This document shows positions 57,612 through 64,000 of a stretch of DNA of 64,000 nucleotides, piece by piece. Below the pieces are notes generated by a model, which saw only the letters and a list, made by a program, of their open reading frames with translations, was not told the DNA's origin and did no database searches. Position 1 is the stretch's first letter, and every line of letters starts with the position of its first letter. The stretch spans positions 34,358,107-34,422,106 of the forward strand of contig CM055113.1 of assembly GCA_029204225.1 (NCBI GenBank), read 5' to 3'. The DNA is from Diphasiastrum complanatum. Lineage: Eukaryota > Streptophyta > Lycopodiopsida > Lycopodiales > Lycopodiaceae. The translations under genes were made by a program, and so were the position numbers.

Positions 57612-58792
57612 TTAAGAGAGAGCAAGAACTTTAGAGGATGCAAGCTTCAAGGGAATGATCCCTATGCCTTCAATAGGACATTCAAAATCATTTGTAGTGT
57701 ATATTGATTTCTTGACTCCATCATAAGGTGCAATAGAAGAGAAAGAGTCCTTGGAGCTACACATATGTGAAGAAGCTCCACTATAAATATACCATAGGTC
57801 GTCCTTCTTGAAAGGAGTAGATGAGAAACTAGAGACCATAAGAGATCCCTCTCCATCACTTGCAATAGTGTCTTCCTTCTCATTGGTAATGTTGGCTTGC
57901 TTGAGTTGATTCTTCTTCTTGAAGCAATTGGTGGCATAATGACCTTTCTTGCCACAATAAAAGCACTTGATCTTCTTCTTCTTGAGCTTGGATGATGAAG
58001 CATTAGAGGAATCATCTTCCTCCGCATTTTTGTCTTTGGATTTGACTTTGTCCTTGCTTGAGGATTGTTGATGTTGGTTCTTGCTCCTCCCTTTGTGCTT
58101 ATCCTTGGCAAAGAGAGCTTTGCCATCATTATGAGTGAGAGAAAGCTTGTCCATCCTCAAGAGCTTGTACTCTTGTCTTGATTCTTCCGAAATTAGCACA
58201 CTTTGGAGAGCCTCCAAACCTGGTAGCTCCTCCTTAATGGCATAGGATTGGACAAATCAAATTCACTTCTCAAGCCATTGAGAATGACTTGAACTAACTC
58301 ATTTTGATTGATGGAATCACCTATACAAGAAAGTTCTCTATGAATATCTTTTACTCTCAAAACATAACTAGATGAACTCTCATCACTCTTTTGGCTACTT
58401 TGAAAGATTTGATTCCTAAGAGTGATAAGCCTAGAGGTATTCTTAGCCTCATAGATAGTCTTGAGACAATCCCAAGCTTCTTTGGCTGTTGTACAAGTAC
58501 CTATCTCCCTCAATATCTCATTAGAGACATTCATCTTAATGTAGTGGAGAGCCATCCTAGCTCTCTTTTTGTATTTTTGAACCTCTTGAAGAACTTGTGG
58601 TTCTTCTTCAAGGCCAAGAACTATGTCCATCACGTCTTGAAGGATCAAGATGGACTCCATCCTCAATTTCCAAATTGAATAGTTTGAAGTGGACAATCTT
58701 TCACGTGGTTCCAACAAGGATGAACCCATTGAAGACATTTGAAGTGAAGAAAACTCAAATGATGAACAATAAATGTTGCTACACACTCTCAA
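57612..58792 (-). pseudogene. Copia gag and protease
   Basis: Gag (58792-58240): ERLSTSNYSIWKLRMESIL, ARMALHYIKMNVSNEIL, AKEAWDCLKTIYEAKNTSRL, ELVQVILNGL; then a frameshift near 58235 and the second half (58217-57612) with a Lys/Ser-rich stretch and the zinc knuckle CFYCGKKGHYATNC (CX2CX4HX4C). The protease start reads WYIYSGASSHMC, where the family has WYIDSGASSHM. The catalytic Asp is therefore Tyr and the protease would be dead even in frame. The best start for gag is MSSMGSSLLEPRERL at about 58738. Confidence 0.92.
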
Positions 58793-59231
58793 TAGGATCC
58801 AATAATAGAGTACTATCTCCTCCTATGAAAGATTTTGCAACTATTTGTGAATTGATTCTCACTAGCTACACAAATCTCTCTAAAACAAGATCTATTTCAC
58901 ATCAAATGATGGAGTATAGGCAAAGTTAGGATCAAACACTTTTAGCACATGTGAAGTACTTTAAGAAATCAAATTTGACTCAAATACAATGATATTGCAT
59001 GAAACAAACTGGCTAAGATCTCAAAACAGTGCCTAGATCACATATAGATGAGATTGGCAAGCATACAACTGTGATTTTGAATCAACCAAGCAATCTCTTG
59101 ACCAAACCAAATGTGTCCACCCAAGTCTAGTTGCCCTAGATAGCTAGGAAAATGGGCCTTGACAATTTCTAGCTCAAGATTGATGAATAGTTTTCACTCA
59201 AATGGATCAAAATGCATGGTAACCTTAGGTA
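58793..59231 (-). other. 5' leader of the Copia, no gene
   Basis: Untranslated region between primer site and gag, without other recognisable features. Confidence 0.6.
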
Positions 59232-59244
59232 GGCTCTGATACCA
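59232..59244 (-). other. Copia PBS (initiator-Met tRNA)
   Basis: TGGTATCAGAGCC on the minus strand, exact, adjoining an LTR end (..GAAATCAACA). Confidence 0.9.
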
Positions 59245-59423
59245 TGTTGATTTCACATGTGTGAGTGAGAGTTGGAAGTGATTGAATGCGTGTAGTAGAG
59301 TGTTTTTGCCATAGGATCTATGATTGATCTTGAATCTCAATCTAGTCTTGATCTTGGTGCATCTACACACCTTAGGAGATCACAAGTACATGTAGTGGAC
59401 AATCCACACGTGTGAAATCAACA
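59245..59423. repeat. Inverted terminal piece of the 5' LTR
   Basis: 179 bp with inverted ends TGTTGATTTCACATGTGTG / CACACGTGTGAAATCAACA. It matches 54000-54170 in the opposite orientation to that expected for the two LTRs of one element. The remaining roughly 560 bp of the LTR are missing to the right. Confidence 0.85.
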
Positions 59424-60229
59424 CTAGTTGAAGAATATCACCTATACATCAAATGACATATCATACCTGAGCAATTGTATCATCTCCTTGAATGCCACCC
59501 AATGGGCTCATCATCCACATACTATGCTCACTTGATGTCTTCGCTCCTGGTCACCATCTTGCTAAGCTAGCCAATCATCAAAGCATCAATTGCTCCCCTG
59601 GCTCCTAGCATTTGCTCGATCTCCCTAGCTATTTTCCACCCGCCAATGCAAGACTGTACTTGAGTCACCACTCACGGGATCCTGAGATCAATGTCTCCCT
59701 GATCGTACTGAGTGTTGGATTTATCTCCTCTACTTTCCTAAATTTCATGTTAATCTAGTTCCATTCATAACGCTGCACATTTACATGCATTGTCGCACAA
59801 CTCTACTACCAAAGATAGGCAAGAGTAAGTGGCACTTGACTTATCAGAAAAGCCCGACTTGGCCGACATATCGGGTGGTACATATCGACTTACTTGACGT
59901 GTTTGACATATCGGCTTATCAACTATCCCGACGTAATTGGCCACATCAATGACTTGCTCGACGACCAAATAGTCAAAGCCTCATCACACTCACTTCTTGT
60001 AATGTGCAACAACCTGACAATGACAACAGCCGCCACAATCTCCTCCAAATGGCACAACGGCTCCACGCCATCTTTTGCACATTCATCTGCACAAGTATAA
60101 ATTGTATATAGATAACTATTGTAATCTATTCATGACATAGCATTCAATGAGACAGACACTATAGATGCTTTCATACATCGATTCTTTTTTCAGACTGATT
60201 GTCAATAATAAGCTCATAGCTTTTACATA
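59424..60229. other. LTR-like remnant, no gene
   Basis: TGTTGGAT at 59713, CGACATATCGG words at 59861-59925, TATAAATTG at 60097 and a GT-rich tail resemble a plus-strand LTR. No second copy supports the limits. Confidence 0.35.
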
Positions 60230-60544
60230 GCAAAATTAGCTTCTTGAGCACATGGTTTCATTTGCGCTCAAGATGTCCCAGACTTCTTTGGATGTCTAAG
60301 CTTCGGACACATGGCCGATCTGAGTATCCGAAATGTTGAGGATAATCAGCGCAAATGCTTTGCCATCCTTCAGCTTCCATCTAGCGATTGATGCGTCGTC
60401 AGCTTCGGGTTTCCCCTCTACACCTGTAACAATGTCATACAATTCTTTAGCCATTAGCACAGTTCTCATCTTAAATTTCCATAGATGGTAATTGGCTCCA
60501 TCAAGCTTGTCCATGATAGGACTGGCTTTCCCTTGGAAATCCAT
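60230..60544 (-). pseudogene. Copia gag fragment
   Basis: MDFQGKASPIMDKLDGANYH, LWKFKMRTVLMAKELYDIV, KDGKAFALIILNISDTQIGHV and, past a stop, KEVWDILSAN: the N-terminal Copia gag domain. The sequence is cut off near 60230. It lies downstream of the primer site at 60689-60700 and its LTR. Confidence 0.85.
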
Positions 60545-60688
60545 GTGGAAGATTAGTCTAGGTGATAAGAATAACTATTAGTGACTTAAGTATGAAAATC
60601 TGGTGCTAAATTACAGAACAAGAAGACAATTTCTCTATTGGCTAGTAGAGTCTTGTTACTGTGGAAGCTTATCAGGCTATAGAAAATT

Positions 60689-60700
60689 GCTCTGATACCA
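60689..60700 (-). other. Copia PBS (initiator-Met tRNA)
   Basis: TGGTATCAGAGC on the minus strand, exact, directly beside the LTR end TTTCCAACA. Confidence 0.88.
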
Positions 60701-61560
60701 TGTTGGAAAGAGGGGGTGTGAAGAAAGATAACTCGAAAAAGAAACGAATATGAAAAAGAAGCGAACTAAAAAAATGAACTCGAATGAAAATTGTTCGTGC
60801 ACAGTGGAATAAGCTATCTCACTCTTTACACTATGCCTATTAGTCTCGAACTGAACATTATTGATAGAAATCACGTTCGATCTTATTACGTAGCCAAACA
60901 TTAAACATCAAAACATCAGAAAGATAATTTGTCGCGAACAGCTAGACTAATTATTAGTCGCAAATTATTCGCAAAGAGCTAGACCAATAATCAGGTCGTG
61001 AATTAGTTGCAAAAAGTAAGACTAAATATTAGTCGCGAATAGCTAGACTAATAATAATTCGGAAAGAGCAGACAACCAGATTAAGTAATTAGAAAGCCAG
61101 ACATGTAGAAAAGCATTGCAATATTGATACAAATCTGAACGCAGAACAAACAGAGCTGTAATCAGATTAAGTATAACGAAATATACAGGTCACATTAGGA
61201 GAGATTTGAGTTCCAAAAAGACCCTTTAAGAATTCGTGCAAGATGTCTTTTATATTATTAAAATATCATAACATTAATACTTTTGACTTGCCATAACTTG
61301 TTAATCACAACTCAGAAGTATGTCATGTAACATATCATTGGAAAGCGCTTGTTGAGCGTTTTCCAATGCACCAAACTCCGCTAAATTTGGACTTACCACT
61401 AAAAATGCCATTTTTAGTGTGGAATCAAAATGTGGACTCAAAAAAGTTATGTTACATAGATTTCTAATTTGAGTGTTTTGATTAGTCCATGTGTAAGAAA
61501 ATTTTGAGAAAAAATATAAAAAGAATCTTTACAAAGGGTCTTTTTTGGATTTAGAACTCC
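60701..61560 (-). repeat. 5' LTR of minus-strand Copia, right edge unclear
   Basis: Starts TGTTGGAAAG next to the PBS on the plus strand. The part at 60790-61030 recurs inverted at 62360-62590. It contains repeats of TTAGTCGC(G)AA and CGCAAA(T/G)A, CGCG-type words as in other LTRs here. The far end was not located. Confidence 0.6.
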
Positions 61561-62044
61561 TCTAATGATAATGCAAGTGGGCACAAAACAATAGCGGACG
61601 TAATTGTGTGCTTCACAAAGCTAATCACACAATCTGTAAAGGTGATGAAGCTATTACATCTGGAAGAAAAGAATGAATGCACAAAAGCATCTACGATGTC
61701 TATTTCTGATTATCAGTGATGTTTCGTTCTCTCTCTCTTCTATCTTGATGTCATTCTGATACTGTTCGTTTTGTTTATTGTATTTTGAATACGCAAATGA
61801 TATTTAATATATACACAATTTTTACAGGTGTGCAGATGAAGAAAGTACAAAAGTGGTTGTGCTGTCTGTGGGAGATCGTGGGTGGTTGTTGTCGTTGTCA
61901 AATCTGATTGCACAGTGCATGGGATAAGCGTGAGGAGGCCGTGATGTAAGCCTTTGCTAAAATTAACGTTGATGAAAATGCAAAAGACGCGACACTCTGA
62001 CAAATGCCTTAAAATTGATTTACAGGGTACCTTCGCTTTTCTAT

Positions 62045-62090
62045 AAGGGCACCTTTGGCATTTGTAGGACACCTTTGGCATTTGTAGGGC
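62045..62090. repeat. 21-bp tandem duplication
   Basis: GGCACCTTTGGCATTTGTAGG is followed by ACACCTTTGGCATTTGTAGGG, in a stretch that also holds GCAGAC..TCGCG words shared with LTR-like sequence at 34 kb. Confidence 0.85.
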
Positions 62091-62359
62091 AATGTCACCT
62101 TTTTCGCCTGTGGAAATTTACTTGTATTTATGCAGACAATCGCGTTTTTCGCCTGTCTTATTTTACATGTAAATATGCAGACTGTGCGACAACAGAAGTA
62201 AAATACAGCAACATGAATGGAGGCAGATTAACATAGGATTTAGGAGAGTAAAGGAGTATTCAACTGTTGAGCAGCTAGTTGTGAGTTTCTCTCTACTAAT
62301 CCTTGTGTTCTGGGAAGAATGGGTGGTAATGCCAATCTAGGATGTAGTTGGGGTAAGGC

Positions 62360-62590
62360 ACCTTGTTAGTCTAGCTTTTCGCGAATAATTCACGATTGAT
62401 TAGTAGTCTAGTTTTTTGCGACTGATAATTTGTCTAGCTATTCGCGACAAATTATCTGATGTTTTGATGCTTAATGTTTGGCTACGTAATCAGATCGAAC
62501 GTGATTTCTATCACTAATGTTCAGTTCGAGACTGATAGGCGTAGTCATGCTTGAGGAAAGAGTGAGATAGCTTATTCCGCTGTGCATGAG
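62360..62590 (+). repeat. Inverted copy of the Copia LTR segment
   Basis: Matches the reverse complement of 60785-61030 closely: ATCTGATGTTTTGATG, TGGCTACGTAAT, GATCGAACGTGATTTCTATC, AGTGAGATAGCTTATTCC. A plus-strand relative of the LTR of the neighbouring element. It ends near 62593 without a PBS. Confidence 0.85.
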
Positions 62591-62599
62591 CAATGTTTT

Positions 62600-63879
62600 A
62601 AGAATGGCAAAATCACCACAACTTCCCTCTTCATTATCAACTTCAATAATCGACGTACTAGCATGAAAGCTAAATTTAGTGCATCATTAATAAAAAGGCC
62701 CCCAAAAGTGGCTAAACACTTGCATCCAATAGATATTTAACTTCATTAAGTAAATCAAATTCATAAACAATAGTATTTAATTATACTATTTCATAACAAC
62801 AAAGTTTTCAAGAGCATTGGAATATATCAAATGATTGACAAGTATCCAAAATACTTTGATCTTAGAAGGCCTAATTTCTTAATCGAATGGAGGATGCCAT
62901 TTTCTTATATTATTTTTAGAGTTTCATTCCATTATCTATTAAACCAATGACTCATATAATAATATAAGATGGGTTTTACAATGTAATTTGTACAAAAAGT
63001 TTACAAAAATGGAGAATGCATTGGAGGTAGGGGAGGGGGAATCCATGCCCATAAGCAATTATTTTTTTGGAGATTGCAGATTTTTTTGAATATATTATCT
63101 ATCAAAAAAAAAAACGAAGGTTTTTGGCAGTGCTCTCAACATACAAATAGGATTTATTCTAATATCTCAACAATGACACAAAACTAGCCTTTGAAGAAAA
63201 ATTCTTCAAGACTACAATTGATTGCAAATTTATTGATTCAATAATCCCATATTATATTTTGTGTTATTGCATCAACACACTACGAGCTTCAAATCAATAT
63301 CTTGCTAATATGCACATGCATAGAACCCAAAATAATGCTCATGAAATCACAAAGCTTTGGCACGTATTGTTAGGGTGGTTTTTCTATCGATTAACATATT
63401 TGGAAAATAAATTTTGGATGTCGTCGATTAAAGGATTTCATTGCCAATAAATTAATTGAATCTCTCTAATACTTTCAAGGGGCTCTATGACAACTTCCTT
63501 AAAGCTTACAACAGTTTTAGTTTATGTGTTTATAAAATGTTTAGCTTTTGTCGTCTGCCACCAAAGTTTGTGTTTTGGATATGCAACTTTCTGGCTTTAT
63601 CTTGTCCATATATCTTACATTTTTAGCTAGTTTTTTTAATTCTCTAATGTCAATAAACCTCAATGTACTCAAGACTAAGGTGATAAAAAGAGCTATTAAC
63701 CAACATGCGACTTGTTTACAAACAAAACTACAACTAGTTTGTGAACATCCTTCGCAAATGTACAACTATTTGACAAAAAAACAATAATTCACATTCAACG
63801 AATTTTATCTATTTGGAATAGCTGAATTGTTTGCAAATTCTAATTGAATGAGATAAGCGTTGATTCTTTCGAACCAAAC
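62600..63879. other. No gene recognised
   Basis: AT-rich, short frames only, no motif recognised. Confidence 0.45.
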
Positions 63880-63955
63880 AACAAAAAGCATTAGCATGAG
63901 TGCTTAGCAAATGAGGATGCTTTGCTCTCCAAATTGGTAGAGTTTTCTCCTTCTG
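63880..63955 (-). repeat. Inverted copy of LTR-like segment at 52.1 kb
   Basis: The reverse complement matches 52078-52154 with about two changes (CTCTACCAATTTGGAGAGC, AGCATCCTCATTTGCTAAGC). A minus-strand LTR probably continues past the window's end. Confidence 0.85.
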
Positions 63956-64000
63956 CTAGTGCAATGAGAGTCTTGATTGACTACAGTTTGACAACAAGAC

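Larger units (their letters stand above)
54000..59423 (-). mobile_element. Nearly complete Copia retrotransposon
   Basis: On the minus strand: a truncated and inverted 5' LTR piece (59423-59245), PBS (59244-59232), gag, protease, integrase, RT and RNase H, polypurine tract (54736-54748) and a full 3' LTR (54735-54000). The reading frame is broken only near 58235, 57600 and 56690, so it is the best-preserved element here. Possible 5-bp duplication CCAGC/CTAGT, differing by two transitions. Confidence 0.9.

Overview
The window looks like AT-rich nuclear DNA of a land plant with a large, transposon-dominated genome. The pointers are degenerate plant-type telomere repeats (CCCTAAA), a plant A-type cytochrome P450 with a GT-AG intron, and many Ty1/Copia and Ty3/Gypsy remnants primed by initiator-Met or Asp tRNA. 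A Penelope-like reverse transcriptase might hint at a non-seed plant or conifer, but species cannot be fixed from the sequence.

Layout. 0-7 kb: a Gypsy element (LTR, tRNA-Asp primer site, gag piece, integrase) interrupted by a minus-strand Copia remnant. 7-16 kb: decayed ORFs, a minus-strand Copia with one LTR, a long (GA)n tract and a Gypsy gag. 17.4-19.3 kb: the only apparently intact host gene, a two-exon CYP71-clan P450 on the minus strand. 21.5-27.5 kb: a Copia piece, a foldback hairpin, a Penelope-like RT on the plus strand, and two minus-strand genes downstream of it. The first of these is a decayed histone H3-like gene, the second an unknown acidic protein gene, and their leaders share sequence motifs. 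27.7-36.5 kb: a palindromic minisatellite, a Copia pol fragment carrying a nested hAT-type MITE, an LTR with GC palindromes, a truncated Copia gag joined directly to telomere-like repeats, and a second (GA)n tract. 36.8-47.3 kb: two tandem copies of an unrecognised multi-exon gene with a possible ParB-like motif, separated by a complete but decayed Copia element (39139-45594), followed by a second H3-like gene with a long C-terminal extension. 47-54 kb: LTR-like and non-autonomous sequence, an unknown ORF and a Copia integrase. 54-59.4 kb: a nearly complete minus-strand Copia whose 5' LTR is reduced to an inverted terminal piece. 59.4-64 kb: further LTR debris.

The most unusual content is the pair of divergent H3-like genes. 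Both keep the H3 C-terminal signature at the canonical spacing, both continue into basic non-histone extensions, and one retains a TKQTAR tail. One lies tail-to-tail with the RT and shares leader motifs with the acidic-protein gene. Whether these belong to one mobile element, or to an endogenised large virus, is inference only. Apart from the P450, nearly every coding region carries stops or frameshifts.
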